Shown here: in pieces, positions 25,723 to 33,431 of the stretch
Position numbering within the stretch: the first letter of the stretch is position 1
Layout: every line of letters begins with the position of its first letter
DNA from: Bin87 sp963668585
GTDB taxonomy: Bacteria > Chloroflexota > Dehalococcoidia > Lucifugimonadales > UBA3495
DNA length: 64,000 nt
NCBI GenBank assembly: GCA_963668585.1
Contig: OY764869.1
Location: 2,728,001 to 2,792,000 of the forward strand
Reading direction: 5' to 3'
Program-made: the position numbers and the translations under genes
The notes under the pieces: model-generated
The model's input: only the letters and a program-made list of their open reading frames with translations
What the model was told of the DNA's origin: nothing
Database searches by the model: none

Positions 25723-28071
25723 TTAACTGCCGTTCTGATTCCATAGGGCTTCCAGCACGGCGCCGGGGTTCATGGGCAGGTTTTCCATGCGTGCGCCCGT
25801 GGCGTTGGAGATGGCGTTACCGATGGCGGCCATGGGGGGAACCAGCGAGACTTCGCCTACACCCCGAACACCGAGAGGATGGCCCGGATTGGGAACTTCC
25901 ACGATGACGGTGTCGATCATGGGCAGGTCCAATGCCGTGGGCATACGGTAGTCGAGGAAGGACGAGTTGAGCATCTGGCCGTCGTTGTCGAAGAAATACT
26001 CTTCGTTCAGGGCCCAACCAATGCCCTGGACGGCTCCGCCCTGGATTTGCCCCTCAACGTAGCTGGGGTGGATGGCCTTGCCGCAGTCCTGGATGGCGGT
26101 GAAGCGCAGGACGTCCACCTTGCCGGTGTCGGGGTCAACCTCAACGTCCGCGATATTGATGGCGAAGGCGTTGCCGACGCCGGCGGGGTTGGCGGTGCCG
26201 CGTCCCACGATGGGGCCGCCGGTGCCATTGAGGCGGCGGGCGAGTTGGTCGAAGGTCATGCGCAGGGCGTCGTCGGACTTGTGGGCCAGCGCCCCGTTGT
26301 CCTGGTACACCACGTCTTCGACGGGGACGTCCCAGATGCGGGCAGCCCGTTCGATGAGTTGACGGCGGACGTCCTCTCCTGCCTGATAGACGGCGGTGCC
26401 CATCTTGAAGGTGACGCCGCTGCCGCCGGCTCCGCTGCTGTAACCGATGCTGTCGGTGTCAACGATGGAGGGCTTGATGCGCTCGGCGGGAAGGCCGAGG
26501 ACTTCGGCAACGTGCATGGCCATGGCCGCGCGCGACCCGCCGATGTCGGGCGAGCCTTCGATGAGGCTGACGGTGCCATCGGGCATGACGCTGGCGACAG
26601 CGCTGGCGGGCCCGGTTCCGTTGAACCAGGCGCCGGCGGCGATGCCGCGACCGGTGAGGCGTCCCGGGGCCGACGGTTCGGGGACCGGAGACGCCAGGTG
26701 CGCGTGTTCCTGGGTGGCCTGCAGGACTTCGACCATGCCGATGCGCCGGTAGGTGGGGCCGGCGATCTGGCGGCTGCCCTCCTTGCAGGCGTTCTTGAGG
26801 CGGAATTCGACGGGGTCGATTTCCAGCTTTTCGCACAGTTCATCGATGGCCTGCTCGGCGGCGAAGGACGCGGCCGGTGAGCCGGGGGCGCGGTATGCTG
26901 CGGCCTTGGGGACGTTGGTTACCACGTCGTAACCTTCGACGAATCCGTTGGGGACATCGTAGGGGCCGAACATGGTGCGGCATCCGCTGGGAACCGGAGA
27001 ACCCGGGAACGCGCCGGCTTCATAGATGAGCGTGGCCTGCGCTGCGGTGAAGCGTCCGTCGCGGGTGCCGCCGACCTTGACCCTGATCTGGCAACCTGAT
27101 GTCGGGCCGGTGCCGGTGAAGACCTCGGTGCGGGTCATGGCGATCTTGACGGGGCGGCCGGTCTTGCGCGCTAGGGCGCCTACGACGGGTTCGAGATAAC
27201 AACCGCCCTGTCCCTTGCCTCCGAAGCCGCCGCCGATCTCCATGGGAACGACGTTGAGTTGTCCAACGGAGATGCCGAGGATGCGGCTGGTGTGATCGCG
27301 CAGGGCGAAGTGGCCCTGGCTGCTGGCCCAGATGGTGACGGTATCATCGGCGTTCCAGCGAGCGGTGGCCGAATGGGGTTCGATATAGCCCTGATGGACC
27401 TGGCTGGTCGTGTATTCGCGCTCCACGATAACGTCGGCTTCGGCGAAGCCGGCCTCAGGATCGCCGAGAGTGAAGGTGAAATGGTTGGACACGTTGGACG
27501 CCTCGCCGGAATCCTCCTCGAGCCAACCGCCGGATCGCTGGGCCGGATTGGCCAGGGTAGCAAGGCGTTCGTGGACAGCGGGAGCGCCGGCGGCCATCGC
27601 TTCCTCGGCGGTTAGGACGGGTTGCAACACCTCCCAGTCCACATCAATGAGGGCAAGGGCTTCTTCGGCGAGGTGGGGAGAGTCGGCGGCGATGGCGGCG
27701 ACGGCGTGGCCACGATAAAGGGCCTTCTCGCGGGCCATGACGTTGCGGCTGTAGAAGCCGTAGTTGACCGCTGCGCCTTCCTCCTGGTCCTTGATTTCGG
27801 CGGACACGTCAGGGAAGTCGGCGGCGGTGACGACGGCATGGACACCCGGCAAGGCGAGTGCGCGGCTGGCGTCGATGCCACGGATGCGGGCGTGGGCGTG
27901 GGGGCTGCGCAGAATTTTGCCGTGGAGCATCCCGGGCAGGTGGATGTCGGCGGCGTAGCGGGCGCGCCCCATGACCTTGTCGGGGCCGTCGTGACGCACC
28001 GGGCGGGTGCCGACGACCTTGTAGTTTTCTTCAGGGTCGGAGAGTACGATGTTGGGCTTGTAGTCGAGCAT
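25723..28071 (-). CDS. Xanthine dehydrogenase-family molybdopterin-binding subunit
   Basis: A 782-residue large subunit of the molybdenum hydroxylase family. The Moco motif GGGFGGKGQGGCYLEP is near residue 290, the active-site loop reads AAYRAPGSPAASF (canonical AYRGAGRPE), and the catalytic glutamate is kept in GVRGVGEVSLVPP near the C-terminus. The active-site loop is not the VAYRCSFR of form-I CO dehydrogenase, so CO is unlikely; an aldehyde or N-heterocycle is more likely. No FeS or FAD subunit gene is adjacent. ATG at 28071; the upstream frame is non-coding. Maturation could use the MoxR/VWA pair at 13523 and 8818. Confidence 0.9.
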   Translation of the reverse strand: MLDYKPNIVLSDPEENYKVVGTRPVRHDGPDKVMGRARYAADIHLPGMLHGKILRSPHAHARIRGIDASRALALPGVHAVVTAADFPDVSAEIKDQEEGAAVNYGFYSRNVMAREKALYRGHAVAAIAADSPHLAEEALALIDVDWEVLQPVLTAEEAMAAGAPAVHERLATLANPAQRSGGWLEEDSGEASNVSNHFTFTLGDPEAGFAEADVIVEREYTTSQVHQGYIEPHSATARWNADDTVTIWASSQGHFALRDHTSRILGISVGQLNVVPMEIGGGFGGKGQGGCYLEPVVGALARKTGRPVKIAMTRTEVFTGTGPTSGCQIRVKVGGTRDGRFTAAQATLIYEAGAFPGSPVPSGCRTMFGPYDVPNGFVEGYDVVTNVPKAAAYRAPGSPAASFAAEQAIDELCEKLEIDPVEFRLKNACKEGSRQIAGPTYRRIGMVEVLQATQEHAHLASPVPEPSAPGRLTGRGIAAGAWFNGTGPASAVASVMPDGTVSLIEGSPDIGGSRAAMAMHVAEVLGLPAERIKPSIVDTDSIGYSSGAGGSGVTFKMGTAVYQAGEDVRRQLIERAARIWDVPVEDVVYQDNGALAHKSDDALRMTFDQLARRLNGTGGPIVGRGTANPAGVGNAFAINIADVEVDPDTGKVDVLRFTAIQDCGKAIHPSYVEGQIQGGAVQGIGWALNEEYFFDNDGQMLNSSFLDYRMPTALDLPMIDTVIVEVPNPGHPLGVRGVGEVSLVPPMAAIGNAISNATGARMENLPMNPGAVLEALWNQNGS

Positions 28072-28136
28072 GAGCGGCAAACTCCCTATTGGCGTGGATG
28101 GCGATAGAGATGGCCGTAATTTACCACAATTGAAAC

Positions 28137-28160
28137 GGGGCGGCCCTTTCAGACCGCCCC
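28137..28160. repeat. GC-rich palindromic hairpin (GGGCGGCC subtype), copy 6
   Basis: GGGGCGG...CCGCCCC with a 10-nt loop containing CCCTTTCAGA. It lies downstream of the minus-strand secreted-protein gene (stop at 28208) and upstream of the molybdenum-subunit gene. Confidence 0.6.
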
Positions 28161-28207
28161 GAAACCGTCGCCGTCCGCCTGCGCGCACGGTGGCATCCCG
28201 ACCTGAT

Positions 28208-28822
28208 CTACCGGTGATGGCGGAGGCCACCGTCCCTGTCGGGGCGTCCCACGCCATGATCGGAGCGACCCACCGCGAATTGGGGCAGGAATTCGGGCCG
28301 GTCGGCTTGCCAGGCAGCGCGGGCTTCCGCCTGTTCCTGGGTCAGTTTGCCGGCCGAGACCATCTTGGCCAGCCGCGCTGCGGAGTTGTCCGATTTCGCT
28401 CCGCCGGCCATGGCTTCGGCCAGTTTCCCGACGTCCTCGGGCCGCTCGGAGAACCAGGTGTCGGCTTCATCGGCCTGCTCCTGGGTGAGCGTGCCATCGG
28501 CGACGAGGAGCGCCGAGAAGGATGAGAACTGTGCATCCGCCTGCTCTGATCGGGCGGTCTGGAACGCGGCTTCCAGCGTGGACTGTTCGATGTCCAGGAT
28601 CTCGGCCACGCGCACCATGATCTGGGATCCCGCGCCGGTGTCGCCGACACGGTCGTGCTGGCCGAGACCGTCGGCATCGCCGGGGTTGAGGTCGGCGGCG
28701 ATACTCTGTGCGTGACCGGTGGCGGCGAATGCCGCGCCGGACACCAAGCCGACGGCCAGCAATGCGGCGGCGGTGAATACGATCATCCAACGTTTCCTGA
28801 TAGTGCGAATCCTGTTGAACAT
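28208..28822 (-). CDS. Exported helical protein, tandem paralogue 1
   Basis: A 204-residue protein with a basic start (FNRIRTIRKRW), a hydrophobic signal segment (about 13-34, likely cleavage after AFAATGHA) and a mature part built of repeated helical units: LTQEQADEADTWFSERPED and LTQEQAEARAAWQADRPEF. The LTxxQAxxxxxWxxxRP unit is shared with the neighbour at 29068, so the two arose by duplication. It probably acts outside the membrane; the helical repeats recall CpxP/Spy-like stress proteins in style only. No homology claim beyond the paralogy. Confidence 0.7.
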   Translation of the reverse strand: MFNRIRTIRKRWMIVFTAAALLAVGLVSGAAFAATGHAQSIAADLNPGDADGLGQHDRVGDTGAGSQIMVRVAEILDIEQSTLEAAFQTARSEQADAQFSSFSALLVADGTLTQEQADEADTWFSERPEDVGKLAEAMAGGAKSDNSAARLAKMVSAGKLTQEQAEARAAWQADRPEFLPQFAVGRSDHGVGRPDRDGGLRHHR

Positions 28823-29001
28823 TGTGCCTCCAGGGCCACCTGGGTGGGTGTGGTCATTGTTGTTGGTGGCCTCGATGAACCGTAGGATAGGTTGATCAAG
28901 TTAAGGATTTATAAAGGTTCGCGGGCCGGGAGATCGAAGCTGAAATGGATCGACCCGGCGTGGTTTGCGGCGGATGTCGAAATGATTTACCAAATTGAAA
29001 A

Positions 29002-29023
29002 GGGCGGCCCTTGTGGACCGCCC
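29002..29023. repeat. GC-rich palindromic hairpin (GGGCGGCC subtype), copy 7
   Basis: GGGCGG...CCGCCC with inner CCCTTGTGGA; closely related to copy 6. Downstream of the minus-strand gene at 29068. The two hairpins thus sit behind the two paralogous genes, as if duplicated with them. Confidence 0.6.
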
Positions 29024-29067
29024 GTTTGGGCGCGTTGCTGGCGAGGCCGCCCCGAGACCGATGCATC

Positions 29068-29640
29068 CTACTTGTGATGGGAATCGCGGCGTCCGCCCCG
29101 GTGTTGGTCGAACTGCTCCGAACGCTGGTAGCTGAGTTGGGCCAGGAAATCTGGGCGTTGGGCGGTCCAGGCGACGATGGACTCAGCCTGCTGTTGGGTC
29201 AGTTTCTCTGCCGACACCAGCCTCGCCAACGTCGCGGTGGTGCGCTGAGAGTTTGGTGCGCCGGCCATGGCCGCGGCGATTCCGTCCGTGTCCGCAGGGC
29301 GCCCCAGGAACCACGCGTTGGCTTCGTCGGCCTGCGCCGGGGTTAGAGTTCCGTCAGCGGCCAACAGGCCGGTATAGGATGTGAACCTGGCGTCAGCCCG
29401 TTCGGCCTGGTCCTGTCCGAAGCCGAACCACCCAGCGATGCGGGCGAAGGGGCCGGTGTGGTTTCCGAAGTAGTGGCGGGAATGTCCGTAGCCGTATCCA
29501 TAGCGCTCGCCGCCGGCGATGTGATCCGCGCGGTGGTCGGCCTTGACAGCGACCCCGATGAGCAGGGCGACGATGAGCACGGCTGCAACTCCACCGACAA
29601 TAAACCAGCGCCTCCGCATGGTGCGTATCCTATTGAACAT
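29068..29640 (-). CDS. Exported helical protein, tandem paralogue 2
   Basis: A 190-residue protein starting FNRIRTMRRRWFIVGGVAAV, nearly the same N-terminus as the 28208 product, with one hydrophobic anchor (about 12-32). A Gly/Tyr/His-rich linker (GGERYGYGYGHSRHYFGNH, about 43-61) follows, then the repeated units LTPAQADEANAWFLGRPAD and LTQQQAESIVAWTAQRPDF. The His-rich linker could bind metal. It lies 90 bp downstream of the sensor kinase gene on the same strand, so both paralogues may be targets or members of that two-component operon. I do not know the function. Confidence 0.7.
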   Translation of the reverse strand: MFNRIRTMRRRWFIVGGVAAVLIVALLIGVAVKADHRADHIAGGERYGYGYGHSRHYFGNHTGPFARIAGWFGFGQDQAERADARFTSYTGLLAADGTLTPAQADEANAWFLGRPADTDGIAAAMAGAPNSQRTTATLARLVSAEKLTQQQAESIVAWTAQRPDFLAQLSYQRSEQFDQHRGGRRDSHHK

Positions 29641-29730
29641 TGATCCCTCACTTATGGGCCGGCCGGAGCGGCAGATGGGGTCCGGCGGCGTTAATGGGAG
29701 GGAGCATAGGCGAAGAAGGTTAAGAAATTG

Positions 29731-31185
29731 TCAATGATCGCGGGTCGGCGGATCAGCGGCCGGGAGTTCGAAGCCGAAGCGGCTACCCTCGCCGGGCACG
29801 CTCTCAGCCCAGATGGTTCCGCCGTGGGCTTCGACCAACCGCCGCGCGATGGTGAGGCCGAGGCCGGAACCGCCGGTGGCGCGGTCGCGGGACAGATCGA
29901 CGCGGTAGAGGCGGTCGAAGACGTGAGGCAGGTCATCGGGCGGGATGCCCGGGCCAGTGTCGGCGACTTCGATGCGGACGCCGTCTTCGTAGCGTCGCGC
30001 GGAAACGGTGACGCCGCCGCCGGACGGGGTGTGCCGGATGGCGTTGTCCATCAGATTGCCCAAAGCCTGCTGGATACGGAAGCGGTCAAGATGCAAATCA
30101 GGGAGACCGTCTTCGACTGCCACGGACAGTTGCACCGATGCGGCGTCGGCGCGAGGGCGGAACGAACCGGCGGTATCGTTGACGATTTCGGAGACCGAGG
30201 TCGGTTCAGGCGAAAGCCGAAGTTCGCTGGCTTCGGTTTCCGCGAGCAGGCGGAGGTCAGAGATCAGGCGGTTCAGGTGCAGGGTCTGTTGATGGACAGT
30301 GTTGAGGTTCTCGGCGTTTGGCTGCATCAAGCCGTCCTGCATGGCCTCCACATGGCCCTGAATATTGGCGAGGGGAGTGCGCAGTTCGTGGGCCACGTCG
30401 GAAACCATGGTGCGGCGCTGGCGTTCGGAATCTTCCAAAGCGTCGGCCATATTGTTGAAGGCGTGGCCGAGTTCGGCGACCTCGTCGTTGCCGCGCACGG
30501 TTGCCCGGCTGGTGAGATCGCCGCCCCCGAGGCGACGGGCGGCAGTAGTGAGATTGCCGATCGAGCCCAGCATCCGACGGGAGAACAGCAATACCAGCAG
30601 GACGCCAACCACGCCGGCGACCAATCCTGCGATGACCAACGTTTTGGTCACGCTTTCGGTGAATCGGGTCAGCGGGGGTTCCAGGTCATGAAGTTCGTAC
30701 AGATGGGAGTCGGGGAAGATGTACTCCGGGTGGCCGCGGCGGCCCACTGCGATGGCTACGCTTGCCACCGCCTCACCATCGGATTCTACGGGTACGAAAT
30801 ATTCCGGCGGCGGCAACGGGCCCCTGGGAATATCGGCGTTGAACAGGCTCCAGTGCCCCCGATCGTCGTGTCTCCGTCTAAGGGGCCGGTTGTCGGCGAC
30901 GACGTTGCCATCGGCGTCCAGGACCACGATTTCGCGCTCGGACTGAAAACCGGTGCGATTAACGAATTTTTGGGCGCCTTTCCATCCGCCGTTGGTGTCG
31001 TAATATTCCGCGAGGGCGGCATGTATGCGGCTGGCGCGCACGCGGTCCTGTTCGACCTGGATGCGGGAAACCTCACGGTGGGCGGCGAAACCGGTGCAGA
31101 CCGCAGCGGCGGTCATGGACAGGGCCAGCACCGCAGCGAAGCCGAGGATCAGGCGAAGCTGGAGGCCGAACCGCCACCTAGGCAT
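29731..31185 (-). CDS. Sensor histidine kinase
   Basis: A 484-residue membrane kinase. First membrane helix about 10-32, an extracytoplasmic sensor of about 130 residues (QSEREIVVLDADGNVVADN suggests a PAS/Cache-like strand pattern), second helix about 183-203, then HAMP, the H-box VSDVAHELRTPLANIQGH, N-box NLMDNAIRHTP, and ATP motifs ADTGPGIPPDD and GGSGLGLTIARRL. It should phosphorylate the adjacent response regulator. Its ATG at 31185 overlaps the regulator's stop codon by 8 bp, so translation is coupled. Confidence 0.93.
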   Translation of the reverse strand: MPRWRFGLQLRLILGFAAVLALSMTAAAVCTGFAAHREVSRIQVEQDRVRASRIHAALAEYYDTNGGWKGAQKFVNRTGFQSEREIVVLDADGNVVADNRPLRRRHDDRGHWSLFNADIPRGPLPPPEYFVPVESDGEAVASVAIAVGRRGHPEYIFPDSHLYELHDLEPPLTRFTESVTKTLVIAGLVAGVVGVLLVLLFSRRMLGSIGNLTTAARRLGGGDLTSRATVRGNDEVAELGHAFNNMADALEDSERQRRTMVSDVAHELRTPLANIQGHVEAMQDGLMQPNAENLNTVHQQTLHLNRLISDLRLLAETEASELRLSPEPTSVSEIVNDTAGSFRPRADAASVQLSVAVEDGLPDLHLDRFRIQQALGNLMDNAIRHTPSGGGVTVSARRYEDGVRIEVADTGPGIPPDDLPHVFDRLYRVDLSRDRATGGSGLGLTIARRLVEAHGGTIWAESVPGEGSRFGFELPAADPPTRDH

Positions 31186-31876
31186 CGCCGAACCGATAGC
31201 CGATGCCGTGCACCGTCTGGATGTAACGGGGTTTCCTGATATCGGGTTCAATCTTGCGGCGCAGGTTGGCTATGTGTGTATCCACAGTGCGGTCAAATCC
31301 GTCGAAGTCGTAACCGAAGACACCCTCGATGATTTGGTCGCGGGTGAAGGCGCGTCCCGGGTCGCCGGCCAGCATGGACAATAGCCGGAACTCGGTGGGC
31401 GTCAGGGAAGGGCTGTGATCTCCCACGGAAACGGCCCGAGTCCTGAGGTTGATGACCAAACCGTCGCGTTCGATGACGGAAGCGCCACTCGGTTCGGCGG
31501 TGCGTTCCGCGCGTCGCAGGACGGCGCGGACGCGGGCGGCCAACTCGCGTGGGCTGAAGGGTTTCGAGATGTAGTCGTCGGCGCCCGAATCGAAGCCTTC
31601 CAGGCGGTCCTCCTCGGCGACGCGGGCGGTCACCATGATGATGGGCACGTCGGACGTTTGCCGAAGATCCCGGCAGATTTCCATGCCATCCAGGCGCGGG
31701 AGCATCAGATCCAGCACGATGAGATCGGGGCTCGTTTCACGCGCCAACCGCAGCCCGGATACGCCGTCGGCCGCGGTGGACACCTCGTGCCCATCCTGCT
31801 CCAGATACAGGCTCATCACTCGCGTTATTCCTGGGTCGTCTTCTATGACCAGTACGTTATGCGACATGGGGTTCAT
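31178..31876 (-). CDS. OmpR/PhoB-family response regulator
   Basis: A 232-residue regulator: receiver domain with IEDDPG (acidic pocket, near 11-16), phospho-acceptor Asp56 in LDLMLPRLDG, Lys in ISKPFSPREL, followed by a winged-helix DNA-binding domain ending PRYIQTVHGIGYRFG. First gene of the two-component operon; the kinase overlaps its 3' end. The two exported paralogues downstream of the kinase are plausible outputs. Two ATG codons (31876 and 31867) could both serve as start. Confidence 0.94.
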   Translation of the reverse strand: MNPMSHNVLVIEDDPGITRVMSLYLEQDGHEVSTAADGVSGLRLARETSPDLIVLDLMLPRLDGMEICRDLRQTSDVPIIMVTARVAEEDRLEGFDSGADDYISKPFSPRELAARVRAVLRRAERTAEPSGASVIERDGLVINLRTRAVSVGDHSPSLTPTEFRLLSMLAGDPGRAFTRDQIIEGVFGYDFDGFDRTVDTHIANLRRKIEPDIRKPRYIQTVHGIGYRFGDA

Positions 31877-31936
31877 TCAGCACCTGATGACGTGTGGTTC
31901 AAAAGTAGCACAGTTGTTGGCGGCGATGGAGCATCG

Positions 31937-32057
31937 GGCGTTTCGATGATCCGGGCAGCAGGCAAATGCTGTTGCCCGAGCGATTGCCTCCTCTCCGTCC
32001 GGTCGTCCTTCGACCGGCTCAGGACTAACGGACTGCCTTGTCCATCGTTAACGCAGG
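31937..32057 (+). repeat. MITE-like dispersed element, copy H
   Basis: About 120 bp. Left end eroded (GGGCGTTTCGATGATCCGGG), left hairpin GGCAA..TTGCC kept, main hairpin GTCCGGTCGTCCTTC...AGGACTAACGGAC, right end lost (ATCGTTAACGCAGGATGA). It sits in the 319-bp divergent gap before the 32196 gene. Confidence 0.68.
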
Positions 32058-32126
32058 ATGACGAGACTGGCGACTCTGCCATGAGCAGAATACCGACTGT
32101 GCCACTGACAATTGAAAGGCTCTGGT

Positions 32127-32156
32127 TTGACGCTCCGGGATTTGGCTGACTATAAT
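32127..32156 (+). promoter_or_regulatory. Promoter of the 32196 gene
   Basis: TTGACG at 32127-32132, 18-bp spacer and perfect TATAAT at 32151-32156. Predicted start near 32163. Confidence 0.7.
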
Positions 32157-32195
32157 CGTCGCATCATATTAAGAAATTATGAGGTATCGCGAGCG

Positions 32196-32498
32196 ATGAA
32201 CCTGAAAACCGGACAGCGTTATGTCGGCCCCGGCGGGGCGGAAATGATTGTCAGCAAAGCCAGCGGCGACGGCGAGTTGACAGACGGAGAGATCGAGTTG
32301 CAGATTAAGGGGCCCAACGTGGATTTTGGCGGCGCGGATGCCGCCGATGATGCGCCCGATGTCACCATGGGGAAGCGGCTGACCTCCGCCGACGGGAGCG
32401 TCTCGGTGCTCATCACCAAGGCGGGCAAGTGCGACCTGCGGCTGAACGGTGAGCCGATGGAGTTGCAGGAGGCGAAGCAGTTGCCGTCGTCGGACTGA
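32196..32498 (+). CDS. Small hypothetical protein
   Basis: A 100-residue soluble protein. It opens with NLKTGQRYVGPGGAEMIVSKA, a pattern seen in short rubredoxin-size or SH3-like modules, then an acidic middle (FGGADAADDAPDVTMGKRL) and the strand SVSVLITKAGKCDLRLNGEPM. A single Cys. I do not recognise the family. ATG at 32196 fits the strong promoter at 32127-32156. The gene is followed by hairpin copy 8 and then the insertion sequence. Confidence 0.65.
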   Translation: MNLKTGQRYVGPGGAEMIVSKASGDGELTDGEIELQIKGPNVDFGGADAADDAPDVTMGKRLTSADGSVSVLITKAGKCDLRLNGEPMELQEAKQLPSSD

Positions 32499-32524
32499 CG
32501 CGACCGTAAACCTACCGACGATTC

Positions 32525-32549
32525 AGGGGCGGGTTATAAACCCGCCCCT
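32525..32549. repeat. GC-rich palindromic hairpin, copy 8
   Basis: AGGGGCGGGTT, loop ATA, AACCCGCCCCT: perfect 11-bp stem, 27 bp after the 32196 gene. Before the insertion sequence arrived this hairpin separated that gene from the convergent monooxygenase gene. Confidence 0.78.
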
Positions 32550-32589
32550 ACGGTTGTCAACGGAAATCTCCCCGCGCCCAAAGGCCTAG

Positions 32590-33431
32590 GGGGTGTCGTC
32601 AAAAGAGTTTGCTCCAGACCATCACTGCCCGGAGTTGGCAGATGGCCAGGTAAGACGCGGCTCTCTTGGCATAACGGGTCGCCACGCCGCGCCACTGCTT
32701 GAACTCCAGGAAACCGTTCTCCACCAGGTGTCTCAACCGGTACAGCGCCGGGTCATAGTCCCGCTGCTCCCTCCGGTTCCTCTTCGGTGGTATCACTGGG
32801 TCCATGCCCAATTCCCGGGCCATGGCTATGATTTCATTGGTGTCGTAGGCTTTGTCCGCCAGCAGGCACTGGGCCTCGATCCCCTGGATCAGCGGCAATG
32901 CCTGGGAGGAGTCGGCCTCCGTGCCCTCGGTAACGCCCAGCCTGACCGGCATCCCGTGGGAGTCCACCGCCAGGTGCAGCTTGCTGTTCAGCCCCCTTTG
33001 GTGCGGCCCATGGCCTGGTTGCCGCCCCGGGCCCCAGCGCTATGGGGATGGGCCTTGATGTAGCTGGCGTCGATCATCAGCCATTCGAAATCAGGGTCAT
33101 CCATCACCGCCTCCAGCAGTCCGGACCACACTCCCCGATCCCGCCAGCGGCAGAACCGCCGGTGAGTGTTCTTCCAGTCTCCGTAGTCCGGCGGCAAATC
33201 CCGCCAGGGCGCTCCGGTACGCAAAATCCAGCACACGGCGTCGATAAACCGACGGTTGTCATGGGCCGGTCTGCCCTGCTTGCCCTCTCCCCCGGGCAGA
33301 TGCGGCCTCAATCGCTCCCAAACATCATCAGTCATATCGTGGCGCCGGTGCGCTGCTCGCATACTCCCCACCCTCCAAACTCTCCCAACTCACTCCAATC
33401 TATCACCCTCACATTGTTTTGACGACACCCC
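32590..33431 (-). mobile_element. IS5-family (IS427-like) insertion sequence
   Basis: 842 bp bounded by perfect 15-bp inverted repeats (GGGGTGTCGTCAAAA at 32590-32604 and its complement at 33417-33431) and flanked on both sides by CTAG, which is either a 4-bp target duplication or a TA duplication inside a palindromic site. It carries one transposase split over two frames on the minus strand. Size, ends, target and gene arrangement fit the IS427 group. The right CTAG supplies the stop codon of the neighbouring monooxygenase gene. Confidence 0.9.
32599..33335 (-). CDS. IS5-family DDE transposase in two frames (-1 frameshift)
   Basis: Frame A (33335 to 32988) carries the N-terminal DUF4096-type domain (WERLRPHLPGGEGKQGRP) and the first catalytic Asp in WLMIDASYIKAHPH. 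It stops at TGA 32990-32988. Frame B continues in the -1 frame from a CTG at 32991 (NSKLHLAVDSHG) and holds the second Asp in LLADKAYDTN and the Glu in RHLVENGFLEFKQWRG. The switch falls at the run AAAGGGGGC (32999-32991), which suits programmed -1 slippage, the usual way IS427 elements make full transposase. All three catalytic residues are present, so the element may still be active. Confidence 0.85.

Noticed and set aside
25723..28071. Form-I CO dehydrogenase large subunit (CoxL)
   Set aside because: The active-site loop AYRAPGS lacks the VAYRCSFR signature with the Cu-binding Cys.
29728..31239. A 503-codon plus-strand frame opposite the histidine kinase gene
   Set aside because: Shadow frame of the kinase; repetitive Gly/Ala/Val composition and no ribosome-binding site.
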